NCBI GenBank assembly: GCA_021234155.1
Contig: JAJEKV010000040.1
Coordinates: 6,413,278 to 6,477,277, forward strand
Source of the DNA: Isoetes taiwanensis
Lineage: Eukaryota > Streptophyta > Lycopodiopsida > Isoetales > Isoetaceae
Reading direction: 5' to 3'
Length of the DNA: 64,000 nt
This document shows, piece after piece, positions 44,172 to 57,680 of the stretch. The translations under genes and the position numbers were made by a program. The first letter of the stretch is position 1. Each line of letters begins with the position of its first letter. The notes beneath the pieces are model-generated. The model saw nothing but the letters and a program-made list of their open reading frames with translations. It had not been told where the DNA came from and did not search any database.

Positions 44172-47100
44172 TGCAGAGAAAAGAAAGCCTCTGGTTGCAG
44201 TCCAAAACAGCTGCACTTTTCTCCTTAGGGAGACCAGTTTGGCTTCTGCAGGCACCGTGCAGAATTCTTCCTATTGCTGCAACTTTGCCAGCTCTTCAGG
44301 AAGCGATTAATCCAAATGCGAAGGAATATAGTACAGAATCTATAGTAAAAGGTTCAATAAAAGCAGAGGCACAAATCAGAGCAATATTCTACCCAAAATT
44401 TGAAAACGAGAAGTCAGATCAGGAGGCAAGCAGTATATGGCTATTGTTTTTCTCCTCTTGCATTTATAGTTAAAAGACGTGACCTTGCCATTTTAAATGG
44501 GATGGTTGCAGGTTCGAATGAGAATGATTGATGTGGTAGCTACAGGGAAGGGAGTTTTCGAGGTAACTTTAACAATGGGTAACTGATTTACTTACAAAGA
44601 AGACCGTTCTTGTTGGTATGCGTCTAAGTGGATTGTAAAATTTCTACCTTAACAGGTTACTTTAAAGCACTCAGGTTCACTCTTTATGTACTCTGGGGAC
44701 AATGGCGGATCATTTGCGAAGAACAGCTATGGGAACATGTAGGGCTTTATCTTTCCACTGAAACTTTGTTGACGTCACAAGTGTGTCCATTCAACATTCA
44801 TTGCCTTGTCTTTTGATGTTTATGTTCTTTGTTAACGATTTTCTTGGTCCTCGATGTAGATATACAGCAGTGGGTGTTTTTGTGCTTGGAAGAACTCTGC
44901 AAGAAGCATGGGGTGAGCAAGCTGCCAGGAAACAAAGAGAATTTAATGCATTCTTGAGGGTGAGACTTTGAGTCCATATCATGTTTTACTACTATTTACT
45001 AGATTTTAAATATGAAAATGGTGTTAAACCTGGGAAATGACATGGCTAGAATATGCAACTACATATCCTCCATCAACCTGCATCAGCACAATCAGAGTCT
45101 TATAATTTATTTTGGCCTTGACAAGTGTCTGCATACCGGTGAATTGCACTCCTCCTAAGTAAGCTTAGTAGAAGATAGTCTGTAGACTTATGGCATATAT
45201 GGAAACATTGCTGGGAAGGATGCAAGACTAGTTGTTATTAGGCAAGGCTCTCTTTAGGCATATAATTCCTGAAGTTGAATTTATTAGGGGTGAACGCACA
45301 CGTGCTGCAAGCCTTTATCAAGAGATTAAATCTCGTCTGCATAGCCAGTAGTTGACAACTAGGTTATATCCTGATGTTAAGGATGAGGGTTGGGGTTATC
45401 TCCACCTTCCTTAGCATTCTTATGTAATTAACATTTTCTTTTTGATATAGTTTCTCGTTCTTCACAAATAAACACAAAAAACAAAACGGTGCATCTAACG
45501 TGTTCTCATAGGATGAATTCGTTATATGCAGGAGCGTCGAATGTGCATTGCCATGGAACTTGTTACAGCTGTATTGGGGGATCATGGGCAAAGGCCTCTA
45601 AAGGACTATGGTGAGGATCATATAACCAAAATTATAGGCTTAATGTTCCTTAAATAATCGTTAAAAGTTTGGAATTATCAGTTTTGATGTTATCTGCCAA
45701 TGAATAGAAGAACGAATCATGGAATAGTCAGTTTTGATGCTATCTACCAATGAATAGAAGAATGAATTATACTTACTTTCTAGTCACAAACTTGTTCTAC
45801 TTTACAATTACGCAATTGATAGAGAGAAGGGTAGAAGAAAGGTTTAACAAATGCGTACCACTATTTCCTAATATCTCTGTTCTATTCAGTTGTTGTGACT
45901 GCAGTAACTGAATTGGAAGGTCGTCCAAAATTTTATTCCACTGCGGATATTGTTGCTTTTTGCCGAAAATGGCGTTTACCAGTAAACAATGTGTGGCTTT
46001 TCTCTTCCAAGTAAGTTTGGAGACATCAGCATCTTCTTCAGTCAGGACTATACGCTAAGGGTTCTACTTGTTGAAAAGAAAATCGGTATCAGCATTTTTT
46101 GCTGCCTATGACGCACTCTGTGAGGAGGGCACAGCTGAACCCGTATGTAAGACATTGACTGAAATTGCTGATTTGTATGCACCAGGTATGTTCTTTTTGC
46201 ACATTGAATGTATTCCTTGACAAAGTTTCTAAATCTAATTTGCATGGAATATAAATATGATGAATATCAGCGGGGCAATGCTAATTTGCTGCCATAGTTA
46301 TCTCCATTGAGCTTTAGATTTGAGGAAAACTTTTCTCTGCCCATGATGATAGGTCTACAGTCAAGTCAAAGTCAGCTAGAAAAACAGCACCTAGTAGCAC
46401 ATGTACAATACTGAGGTATTGAAGTTGGTGGTTGAGGAGTGAGTTAGTGGTGCATTTATGGAATGACTATTGAAATTATGCTCATCTCGTTTGGAGTTTC
46501 TTTATCAATCTATTTCCTATTGCTCATAGCTTTGACTCCCAACACCCACAACAAAACAAAAGGCTGAGCGTGCATGTGTTCTAAAATTCAGGAGCAGTTT
46601 ATTTTTATGCACATTTTAGGCTTATATTAATATTGTACTAAACAAAATCAAACAACATTTCTGCATCTATCTGCGCTTCAGTTTTGTAATGTCCTGCTAT
46701 AGGTACACGAAGCCATTCTGAGGTGCAAGGAGAAATTTTGGAGGGTCTTGTAGCTCGTATTGTGAGCCCACGTAGTACAAAGAGATTGCAGGATGTTCTA
46801 CAACGAATTCCTCCTCCCCCATACAAAGAAGGTATCAGTTTTAAAGGGATTTATTATGTAGGATGGAGTATTGGGACGTATCCTTAGTGGCATGGTATAT
46901 GGAGCACATTGCTTTTGTTTTTCCCAAAATGATAGAGGTGTCTCATCTAGGCAATCATCATTGCACAATGTAAAGTTCAAAATTAGCTTGTTGGAGTAAA
47001 GCCTTTTTCTTGATATGTTGTGCAAAGATCTGTAAAGGAACATTAACAATGTTCAAATTAAGAGAAATTTTATTGCCTGCAGGTCAGCTTCAATTTGGTC

Positions 47101-50100
47101 CTGGACTTCGAGAAATTTGTGCAGCAAATCGGCAAAATGAGCAGCAAGTAATCCTTTTTCCTGATGTACACGGTGCAAAAATGAATACATATTGTGACAT
47201 TAAACGAACAAGGATCATGCCCAACTTGCTATGAAAGAGTTTTACATATTAAAGTTCCGCTTCATTATTGGCGTATCTTTTGGGATGCAAAGCATGCCTC
47301 TCTAAAAATCTTGCATGTCTCAGTTTAAAAAAAGTAAAAAAAAACTAAACCACAAATATACGTTTCAAAGAAGGAAAAGATTAAGTGGTTATTTTCAATC
47401 TGGTGTGTTTTTTGCATGGATTTTTATCTGTTATTTTTTACATGTTATTAAAGTCTAAAGAGGATAGCTTTTCTTGGCATATCGGAAGAGGAGCTCAGGA
47501 GTTTAGGATTATCTCATGAGAGTTCCAAAGTGCCATGTGAATTTGTCCATTTCTTGGTGCTTTTGAATACATTAGGCAATCTGAAAGGATGTGCTTGAGT
47601 TATTTCGATCTTCAAACTCTAGCAATGAAGAGAGAGATCAGCATTAAAAAGGTGCCTTGATCTCCTTGAAAGCAGAATTGTGCGCAAATTGCTAGTTTTC
47701 ACCATGAAATTTCCAAATCGAATATCTCGTTCCTTTGGCATGTTGCAACAGCAGTATTTTGGATTTATTGTTAGCTTATAAGAAGATGCATCAACTTCAA
47801 GGATATTGCAAATGCAGCAGATAATTGGAAATATGGAACAGAGTAATAACAAGACTTGGCATGCTGAATTTGTGGAGCTAGGGCAATGCGTGTCATCCAG
47901 AGAGCAGTTGTCATGCATAGAAGTAGTCCAACTAAGCACAAAATAACCCAGTTGGCATGCCATATATTGGTATGTGCATCAGGCACGTGTGGCTAAGCCA
48001 GAACTCTGTAGTTGTCTCCATCAGGTGCATGTCTTTAGCACATTTATTTTTCCTTCGCTCTGTTGACACAAGGCCTTGGATATCCCAAGTTGATATCAGC
48101 AAATAATCATCAAACCTTGAGGAAGATCGGTGGGATTTTGACAAGAGCCTTTTCTTCCCTAATTCTTTCATCCTGAGTCATTCCCCATTGGAAAACAATG
48201 CAATGAGTCTAAGGGTTTTGGGAGATTTGAGGTTTTTAAATCTGAAATTCATCAGATCATTGAATGCGTTCTCCACTCTTAAGGTCAGAAGCCTGACCTG
48301 GTTTAAACTGATCAGTTGTTTGGCATCCTTGGAATGGTGGTGGTGATCTACTTCTCCAGTCAGTTTCTAATGAGCAAGAGACATTTGGCATCGTTGGGAT
48401 GGTGGTATCTCTGCCAGTTGAATATGAAGTTTCCATCAATTTTTTGGTCCAGGCTGCAAAGAAGACGAGGTCAAATTGACTCGATCCCGTTTTCTAGATC
48501 AAGAATTTGCATATCTTCCAAAAATTTTCAGTCAATCCTGGCAATCGGTAAAGGATATACCTGAAAAATTTGGGTATTAAATTTCAGGTCCACAAGTGAT
48601 TGGATAAACCATTTTTGTGCAGTGTTCAAGGGAGAAATATCACAAAGAGACCTTTCTGATTTTCCGTGCTTAACGACAGGAATTCTTCTAACATTGGATG
48701 GTATTTGCATGGTTATAGGATGGTTCTCATTATAGCAGGTCCTATCATGGATGATGAAGAAGTTCACCTCTTTAGTATAACCCGTGGCACATGCCCAATG
48801 AGGCTTTGCCCTATCTCTAGAGTGGTGGCTCCATTACAGATTGTCTAGAGTGCTCTAGGACGGTAACATTTACTTCTTTACAAACAGTGGCATAACCTGG
48901 CCCAATTGTAACTATATAATGCTCAATATCAAAGAGCACCAAAGTGCATATATCTTAAACTTTTGTTTTGATTTTTCCACTCGTGCAATGTTTAAATTTT
49001 TGTTGAACATTTTAAAAATGATTGATTAGGAAATAGTAATGCTATGGAAGTAGTAGTCATTATGCAGCTGCTAATCTATGTTTAACACAATTGGCAGCAA
49101 ATCAAGGCACTTTTACAGGCTGTTGGTCCCAACTTTTGTTGCGATTGGTCAGACTGGTTTGGGAAGAATAACTCTGCGACTCCTTCTACTACGCTTTTTT
49201 CAAAGTTCTTGCAAGCAGCACCAGGCAATTATGCAACCCCTTAAGTTGCAGGTTTGTGGACCCAGGAATATAGACCAATTGTGTATAATGTTAACTTGAA
49301 CAAGTAGATATGTGCTATGTAACTTCTGGCACATAGAAGTAAAAAGGTCATGTTCCTGGAAATTATGCTGGATTCAACTAATAAGTACCACCTGTAGGAA
49401 ATAATACGGCTACTTCGTCAGCGTAAGATGCAAGTCCGTTTCAAGTGTAGATTCACCGCAAGTAGCGGTTTTGATGAACAGTTTAAAAAATGGTAATACA
49501 TGTGCTGGAAGATTCAGTTTTTCGAAATACCAAAAAGGAAATGAAGTAAGGTTTCTCACCACCCTTGTACTATCCCATATACCAAATTCTCAGTTTTCAC
49601 TTTTTCTTCTAACGCAGGAGCAACCCTGGTCTATGGCCCCCATATAGAGGTACATGATTTATGTCATAAAGGCTGTATGACGCTATTAATCAGACCCTTT
49701 GTGACGCTTGCTCCTTGTTGATTTTCAGGATTCTTTGTAGATGTTGTGCTTCATGATGACCCTTACTTTTTTGCAAACAAGCAGAAAAGCATCTTCACAA
49801 GGGAGTCTAGTTTTGTAGCTCCAGACCAGGTTGAGCAGGATGATACATTAGCAGATGAAAGTGAACACCTGATGTTGAAGTTGAAGTTCTTAACGCATAA
49901 GGTGAGCTTTTCACCATCTTATTTTGTATATGTAAGCTGTATAAGATGGAAAGACTCCATTGCAGCTCAGCATCGAAGCCTTTCTAGTGTCTTCTACCGT
50001 CTCTTCCACAATAGAGAATTTGTTACTTACCATAAGGATGTTCTAGTTTTATTATTTTAATAAGTAGATAACCAGAGGGAGTGATAAAATAGGAAGACCT

Positions 50101-50897
50101 TTGAAATTTGATAAATGCACTGCTACAGGAACAGGAAAATCTGAAGTGTTTTGTCATAATTGCACTGCTTAACTAACTACCATAGTTAATGTAACTGATT
50201 TACACATCACTGGTCCGAGGCAATTCTGGGTGGCAGGTAATAAAGGATTACTTAGTTAAAAACTTTCAACTCATTACCAGTACTTGATTGCACAGAAGGG
50301 GCAATCAACAGTGGTATGTAATTGCCGCGAGTGTGATATAACTCTGGTTTCAAACCGCACTTTGCCTGCCTCGGCAGGTTAGGATTTTGAGTCCTAGCTT
50401 GTTGGTCATCATTTATATTCACCTGGCATCCTAATATGGCATTGATCCATTTAGACATGAATGGATTGATCCATTTGTCTTGCTATGGATATGCGCAAGG
50501 ATGAACCAAGAATATATGAATATTGTGTGATTTAAAGGTAGTGCCGCCCAATGAAGCTTTTGTCCCAGCACTCTGAATCATATCTTCATGGATGGTCTTA
50601 CAAATAGCCAATAAGTGGTTACTTCGTTCGGGTCTATGGCTCAGGGATACATGAGCTGCAATGAGATCACCTCCTGCGTGACAACAGCACCATCATATTT
50701 AAGTTAACCTGTATTTTGATAGCTATTCCAAATTGTAATTGCTAATATTTTTGTTATTGTTATTTTCTTTGTCATTGTTATCCTTACCAGGCATTGTAAT
50801 CATTTGATCCTTGCAGTTGCGAACTTTCCCTCATTCTAAATGGCTTGATATTCTTTTTACTAAAGGCCCGTGATGCATATAAGGAATACTATTTCAG
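44172..50897 (+). CDS. RNL: Plant tRNA ligase (RNL/TRL1 type), ligase-domain exons
   Basis: Plant RNL heals and seals tRNA halves after intron removal and also splices bZIP60 mRNA in the unfolded-protein response. Exons fit the family in order: about 44172-44425 (ends AEAQIRAIFYPKFENEKSDQ), 44512-44562, 44656-44738 (VTLKHSGSLFMYSGDNGGSF), 44860-44959 (YTAVGVFVLGRTLQEAWG), 45532-45610 (MCIAMELVTAVLGDHGQRPL), 45890-46010, 46079-46185 (KSVSAFFAAYDALCEEGTAE), 46703-46831, 47083-47147, 49098-49251, 49398-49492, 49618-49649, 49729-49901 and 50817-50897. Phases join correctly up to 49240, where one extra T breaks the frame before KLQ. Another extra base lies near 50870. Intron 1 is GC-AG (GAG|GCAAG at 44425/44426). 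The start codon is not found. Confidence 0.85.
47148..49097. other. Large intron of the tRNA ligase gene (1.95 kb)
   Basis: Bounded by CAA|GTAATC and GGCAG|CAAATC. It is much longer than the neighbouring introns and so may contain an old insertion. I recognise no element or gene in it. Confidence 0.6.
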
Positions 50898-50967
50898 GTT
50901 GCACTATAATTTGGTTTTATTGGGGAAAAAGTTTATATTATGGTATTCACTAGGACACGCTTTGCAG

Positions 50968-53600
50968 GCAGATGAAGCTTTGGGGGACATCAGCTGAAAA
51001 GCAACGGGAATTAAGCCAGATGTTAGATGAATGGTGTGATATTCTTACAAAATTCATTGAGATGTATTTGATGGTCTATCTACTTGACTGACTACGTTTC
51101 TAGGGCTATGTACATTCTAAAAAGGTGCCAACTGGTAGGCTAAACAACAGCAATCTACTTGTCTGAAGCCGAACCTTTCTTAGAACGGTATGCAAAACGT
51201 AGTCCACAGAATCAACGCTTTGTTGGACAGGCTGGCACTTGTCAAAGTTGAGGACTTCATTGCCCTTGTTAATGAAGACGAAATTAAAGATGAAGAAGGT
51301 GAACGTTATGTATTAGATGAGAATGTTTACACGCGTTTTCAAAGAACGCCGCTTATGGGGAGGATCTAAAAAGCCAAAGGCATGCTTATTTTTTCCAGGT
51401 ATAATGCCATGACATTGTACTTCTGATGTCATGTCATGGTGAGCTGTGTCATGTAGTTAATTAAAAAGGTAAGTGCACAGCTTTATTTTGTCACTGGAGG
51501 GGAAGAGAAGGAACGTGTATCTGATCTGGACAAATGGAGAAAATTATAGGGCATAGATTGAACAAAACGAAAGGAAAAGCAGCACAATGTATTTCCATGG
51601 TGTTATAAAGGGATACTACAATTGTCTGGCCCATTAAACATGACAAGTTTCAGCTCCATTAAGATTCCCACAATTTGACTTTGATACCCATAGTTTGTTC
51701 ATTGATGATACTATTCTGGCAACCTGCTCTTATGCACAGAATATCTAGATGCATATTAAAATGTGAAACAAGCCCAGCTAGGTGTAACTCTGATGGTTAG
51801 CTAGCTTTAGCCAGACTGAATCAGCATCTCATGCCATATATGGTTTGAAAATGCCCTGTTCCTCTTAGTAAATGGTCTAATATGCATTTGCGCTTGACAA
51901 GCAAATGTGGCCTGTTTTTGACATGCATGTTTTGGCTCATCTGCATTAGCTGTAAACAAAGGAGTGACTGCCTTTCCTGCATTGCATATAATGTGTTATT
52001 GGGTTCTCTTAGTAGAAGTTGGTAAGATTCTAATGCTTCTGCACATGTTCCCTGGAATTCACAAGTCTGGCTGTGGCTATGAGATTCATGAAATATGTGA
52101 AGGTGCACTTGGTGGACGGCCCATGAGAAGTTTAATGGGGACCCATTAAAAGGTAACTAATTAGTAGGAGTAGTTCATCCACAGTATTTAATTAGATGAG
52201 CTTTATTCAATTGAATTACCTTTAACAGGGAAGTACTGTTGAAAGGTTCCAGGAAAAAAAACTCCAGGAGTTATCACTTTGCAGACAAGAATGCTCCTAC
52301 TGATGAAGCTTTCTGGAAACAGGTGCGCAAATTTTAGATCCAACTCGAAGACATTTTTGGATTGTCCAATAACTGCTGGAACTGTGTTCTTTAATTCCCC
52401 CGCTGTGGCAGATCGGAGAATATCTGTCAAGTAACCGATGCTGTTGCAGTGCCTGTTGTAAATCGTGACTCAGACGGGTGGGTGCATGGGCGAACGCTAA
52501 AATTTTAAGTAGCTCATGGTAGTTTATTTATTGTAGTGAGTAGTTCCTTGCCCTCGCTTTTCTAGTTTCGTTTACGCGTTTCGCAAGTGTTCTATGCATC
52601 AACGAACAGTTGAATTGCAGGCACTGAGACTAATCCATATTCACTTGATGTACTGGCAACCTTATCTTCCGTGTTCTCCAGCCGTTAATCATCCGCACAT
52701 TTGTTTATTGCCTCCCTGCTAATATCATGCTGTTCCCTTGTGAAGTATATTTCAAACCCTCAGAATGCATACTAAATCGGTTCTTTTGGTGTAGGTAACT
52801 TTGACAAGAATGCACCCTACCCTGATATGTTATGCTGATGTTTTTATAATTCATGAAGGAAAGCGTACGGCGATATCAATACCGCATAGTTTTTCAACGA
52901 TGCCATTCCATTAAAATGTTTTTCTGTGATTTGAATGCAGGATCGAAACGAATTTGAAGCTGCACTGAAGAAACGTTTTGGGCACATAGTCAGAATGCCG
53001 GTCCTGAAATCGCAAAGGTTGGTTTCTCCTCAGGCCCCAGCTTTCCTTTCCTGAAGAGATTTCATTACTGTGGGGTATGTAGGAGTAAATGCATGTCAAA
53101 GCAAACGTATTCTCACCTTCCCTTTTCATTTATCCTGAAGCCATGTTTCTCGATTTCAGACAGCCAATGCCAACAGCTATAAGAGATGCACTGAAGGAGG
53201 GGTTGACTTTATATAGACTACATAGCGCCAAGCATGGAAAGTATGAGAAATAGATTAAAATTGCCATCTCTCCAATACATATTAATTAGTCCATTTTTAC
53301 TTCCCTGAATGTTTGTGTTGTTTCCTTCAAAGGAAGTTTCCAGAAATGGAACAAAGGATGGAAAAGAAACTCAAACAAGTATTTTTGCAAATTCAGCATA
53401 TTTCAGTGCAATCCAGGTAATACAACATCTGCTGCATATAATTTTATTGTCATTTAAATCTATCTCATATCCGGGCGGAAGGTTCTGCGGTACCTTTGAG
53501 GAAACTGTGAAAATCCGTCAGAGAATCAGCTGACGCAGTTAAAACGGGAGTTTTCGATACACATACCTATTTCTACGACAGAGCCGCATTCCGCCGTTTA
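50968..53600 (+). pseudogene. RNL: tRNA ligase, linker and polynucleotide-kinase domain exons, frame broken
   Basis: Exons: 50968-about 51060 (RQMKLWGTSAEKQRELSQML), 51151-51398 (YLSEAEPFLERYAKRSPQNQ, then VKVEDFIALVNEDE after a shift near 51238), about 52041-52152 (FPGI, ALGGRPMRSLMG), 52229-52322 (KNAPTDEAFWKQ after a shift), 52412-about 52477 (DAVAVPVVNRDSDG), 52621-about 52700 (GTETNPYSLDVLA), 52795-52864, 52941-53017 (DRNEFEAALKKRFGHIVRMP), 53160-53240 (RDALKEGLTLYRLHSAKHGK), 53333-53416. This domain phosphorylates the 5'-OH of the 3' exon. The P-loop should read GxxGxxKS after FPGI; here the sequence is GIHKSGC, three residues short, so nucleotide binding would be lost. At least six single-base shifts and several stops are present. 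Confidence 0.75.
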
Positions 53601-53699
53601 CATATGCTGCATTGACATTGCTCAAAAGATGTAATTAGTGTCTTAAATAAGGTATAAGTCTTCTGGTCTTTCAACTTATCGGGTCCGATTTTGATTTTC

Positions 53700-54400
53700 A
53701 ATCTACTTCCTATGAGCTGGCTGGCAGGTTTCAAATCTAATAAGCAAGGGAGAATTTTTAGACAAGCAACTACAGCAAAGGAAGTTTCCGCGTGACTCTG
53801 CTCACAACCATCCTATATGGGTTGCCGCTGTTGTTGCCTATAATGCCAGAGGAACAAAGCCCCAACAGCTGGCGCTATATTTTCTCAGAAGAACTGTGCT
53901 TTTGAAGCCATACATGTTCCAACAACCAAACAACATTTCAAAAAATGCTTGGCCCTTACGTCACGGCAAGGTTTTTCACCATTGTCGCTGCTGTTAAAAG
54001 CGCAGATTGATTGTAATCAAAACGCCCTAACCTTCAACAACAATCTTAGACTAACTTGAATGGTCTTCTAGGACAGTAAAGGACTGTTGGGAAAACTCTA
54101 ATTTCGTCAATAAATTTTTAACAAGCACTTTGTATTGCCCTGCATTCCAACATGAGGTGGAAATTAGAGTTTTGAACAGGAAGGAATATGTTGGCAATAA
54201 TGTCATAGATTCAACAAACCTAGGTTACAAAAATACGTGTTTGTTGACAGTTTTAAACATTTTGCTTATCCAGGTATGGGACAGCACCTGACAGCCAAGC
54301 CAAAGAATCAAACAATTTACCAGAGCTGGTTACACAGGGGTTGGCTAAACGTGTGAATATAAACTCCGTTAGACTAACTGGAGTGGTGGAGTTCTTATAA
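53700..54400 (+). pseudogene. RNL: tRNA ligase, cyclic phosphodiesterase C-terminus
   Basis: The 2H-type phosphodiesterase domain opens the 2',3'-cyclic phosphate on the 5' tRNA half. Its first HxT motif is seen only across frames (VTL...AHNHP, then WVAAVVAYNARGTKP, about 53791-53862). The second is worn (SKNAWPLRHG near 53937). The last exon, 54274-54400, reads cleanly (YGTAPDSQAKESNNLPELVT, GLAKRVNINSVRLTGVVEFL) and ends at TAA 54398-54400, matching the family C-terminus. The gene therefore keeps its whole length but not its frame. It may be a real gene damaged by consensus errors or a full-length pseudogene. Confidence 0.75.
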
Positions 54401-54758
54401 ACATTGTATAGGTATGCGTTGTATAGATAATTGTAGCTTGAGGTTCCAATTTTATCCATAAAGATATGGAGTTTGGAACTGTTTACTGGTAATTTAATCT
54501 CATTTGTTTATCATTTGGAGATATATTCAAAGATAGCAACAGAGTATAAAGCCTATTTAAAACAATTTAATCCAGAGATCTGAAGATGTAATTGGGACAC
54601 TTTTAAAAAATTTGAACACTACTGGGGTTTTACCGAGATGAGAGCGCCCGAGGAATAAATTCGACATTCTCACCATTCTATTATGTTATGAGTACCACAG
54701 TGACACATAGTTAAAAAGTAAGCGTTTTGGTTTCCAACATTAACATGATGTTCTTTAA
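54401..54758. other. 3' flank of tRNA ligase to the duplication junction
   Basis: AT-rich, no gene. The junction with copy B lies at about 54758/54759 ('aaggtgagccatc'). Confidence 0.5.
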
Positions 54759-57108
54759 GGTGAGCCATCTTCGGGGCCCTCATTCGTCATTACCTCCCAC
54801 TGTTCTTGTGAGCCCTTCCACTTCCCATACCTCCACTTCGTAGCTCTCTGCATTCCCGATCAAACCCAATTTTGTACCTTCAGCGGCTTCCCACGATCAT
54901 GTTCAACACGGACCGCATATTCTGTATCCTCTTCCTCCTCACGAAGCCGCCTTCCCATTCCCGTCATGCCTCTCAACAATCTCGGACAAGGCGACCGAGG
55001 GGCCCTGCACCTCCCATCCTCGGCGGCTCTGTACAAATTCGTGAAGATGTTCAAGCGGCTGCCATGCGGCTACATGCATCCACAGGGGCTCTCATATTGA
55101 CTGGTGTTTAGGCGTCCCTGGAGGCTTCGTCTTTGTTCAAAAAGACACCTTCAAAGCTGCCACTTGCCCATGTTCAATCTTTGGAGGCCCAACTTCAAAA
55201 AAAGCAGCGGCTCTATTCTGGGCCAGTATCGATCTCAAAGTGCTCGGGATCGAGACCCATTTCTACTGGAATCGTGGGCTCACGGCTCCAAACCCAAATT
55301 CGGGACTTGTTGGAGCGGAACAAGTCCAAGATACCCCTCTGGGTGACAAGGGAGGAAAAACACATTGCTAAGCTAGACACCTTGTACTTTCGAACTTTGT
55401 GACAATTCTGACGCACCAAGTTCAAAACCTCAGCGGCGTGAAGCTCGACTCACCCTCCCTTGGCTCAGCTTTCCACGCTGACCAATCGATTCGTCCCTCG
55501 GTTCGACTTTTGGAGGCTCGAAACAAGAGTCGCGTCGATGGCGGAGATTACCCGCTTTCGTCTCAATACTCGGGGGCAATCTTTTTTTCACATGCCGCTT
55601 CACAGTAGCGAATTGAGGTGATCAGTCCGTCTTTTGTTAGAAAGAACTGTCGGATCGTGACCTTGAACATCCGGTTCAATAAAAGCGGTTCAATCTGCTG
55701 AGAAGCCCAAAATAAGCCAGGAGGGATATATTGACATTGCTACAAACATCCGGTGGACTTTTCTCCCTTCCGGCTATCTTGACTATGTGGTGGCGGCGGC
55801 ACCTCTTTCTTTGAAGAGTGTGATGCGGCCAATGGCAATGTTCATCATGACCACTCCAAAGTGTGGACCAGCCGGATCGGCGGATCTTTCCGTAAGAAGA
55901 CAAAGGGTCTATTTTGTGCACTCTTAGTCTTTTGATCAGCTTACGGTTGAAGATCTGAATTAGTCATCTTAAGAGTTGTTGACCAATGGCAAGCATGTTT
56001 TTCATGACTTCTACGGCGGATCTCCATGATAAATTAAAGGATGAGGCCCATGTCGTGTTTTTAAGGCAACTCCGATGCTTGCCCGGATTTGTTTATACCA
56101 ACCAACACATATTTCAAGGATCTGCCGGTCTGGACTTTGAGCAGGAGTACATGCAGGCCTTCGAGCGCACCTCAATGGCGGAGGAAGAAGCGTTGGACAG
56201 TCAAACACCACGATGATCTTGAGTTTGCCAGTTATATGCGGCACTTGGGGAGGCTACAATCAACTCGAGTAGCCCTACGGAAAGCAAGACCATCCCCGCG
56301 GGTTGGGTCAATCCTCACAATCTATCAATTACTCTCTACCGGAATGGGACCATTGGTGTCGTATATGTGATCAAAATCTTGTTCAAGCATTTAGGGACAT
56401 GGCTCTGCAACCCGCCTGCGGGCATGCTTCCCTCTCCATATGCTTCCCAAAGGAGCCCCTCATGCGGTTCCTTTCTTATTTGCGTCTTCCCCTTTTGGGC
56501 TACGAAGGTCTGGATGGCCATATTTGAATTGACTCTGCCTCGAGATCTCCGCACGGATCTCCGGTGGGATCCCCAGATTTGTCGGGGCGCTCAATTGGGA
56601 GGATAATGCCACTTTGGACACCAGCGAGGTGGATTTATATCACGGTATCGGGCGTGGTTGGCAAAAAGCACGGCGTGCCTTGCATGGTCTTGATACCTTC
56701 TTGCAGTCTTTGCCACCTCACCGGACCCTGATCCGCAGAGTCAAAGTGGGTTTACGTGCTGCTCTCAAATGCATCTGCTTTCGGCTCTTTAAATCGGCGG
56801 CGTCAATCTTTCATTGCAATCACGAGATACCCGCGTCGGTGCCTTGGTCTCAAACGCCTTTCTCATGGAGTGCCGGTTTGTTCCTTGACCGCCCATGGTG
56901 CCACGGAAGACATGGTGCGCTCTCACTTCCCTCATTGAGGCCCATCGCCCTGGGCTCAACACCCCCTGGCGCTCTTCAAACATGGGGACCTCATTGCTCA
57001 TTACCATAATGGGCGCGGAGCCTCATTCCGTGAGGATCACTTCGGCCCATGGTTTCCGCCCTCAGGCCTTCCTCCTTTTCTTGGTGAGTTGTCATTTGGC
57101 GGGGAGAG
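54759..57108 (+). pseudogene. Copy B of element 2 extra region, with polypurine tract
   Basis: Corresponds to 32693-35039 and ends with GGCGGGGAGAG at 57098-57108. Frames are broken differently from copy A. For example, 55986-56216 keeps a segment (PVWTLSRS in one frame, AGLDFEQEYMQAFERTSM in another) that is lost in copy A near 34070. The two copies together would therefore help to read the protein. Confidence 0.6.
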
Positions 57109-57675
57109 TGTTAGTCTGTGCCTCTGATGCAGGACTATTCATGCATGACGGACCCGAGGTCAAGCTTCGAGGATCCCACAGACGAGGCGCAGGCCAGCGT
57201 CAAAAGCCAATAAAAGACCAGCGGCGAGACCAACATGATCAAAGCACAGATGCGCTGCAAAGCGACAAGTGATGACCCGTCCTGCTGTGTCAACATCGGC
57301 GTGATTCTAGGCACTTCAAGAGGCACCGCCAACATTCTACCGTCGGACCTCCTTCGAGTCGGCACGAGGAATCGGTCGAGTGTCTATATTGGGCCAAAGG
57401 CCATTGTACTATATATATGAGTAGAGCTAGCACATGAGTTTTAAGATGAGTTTCGAGTCTTGTCTCTCTTAGGTCTTCTCTCGATTGCGAGGCTCATATA
57501 TGTTCATCATTGATATCAAGGAAGCTTATCATTTTTCTCTCATTGTTCTCTTTTATTCTGTTTTCTTCTTCTTGTTCTTTTCTTACCAAATCCAGCGTGA
57601 CATAGTCCCGGTTATCTGTTAGATCAAAGGGTCTCCGCAATTTGTCTTCGAGGAAGGTCGAACCGGACCCAAACA
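57109..57675 (+). mobile_element. Copy B of element 2 3' LTR
   Basis: 567 bp, TGTTAGTC to CCCAAACA, followed by TCGGT (57676-57680), the exact target duplication of element 2's left flank at 24726-24730. Confidence 0.85.
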
Positions 57676-57680
57676 TCGGT

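Noticed and set aside
50330-50400. tRNA-like or short hairpin (cctgcctcggcagg) in a ligase intron
   Set aside because: Only a 6-bp stem; no cloverleaf and no A/B boxes in register.
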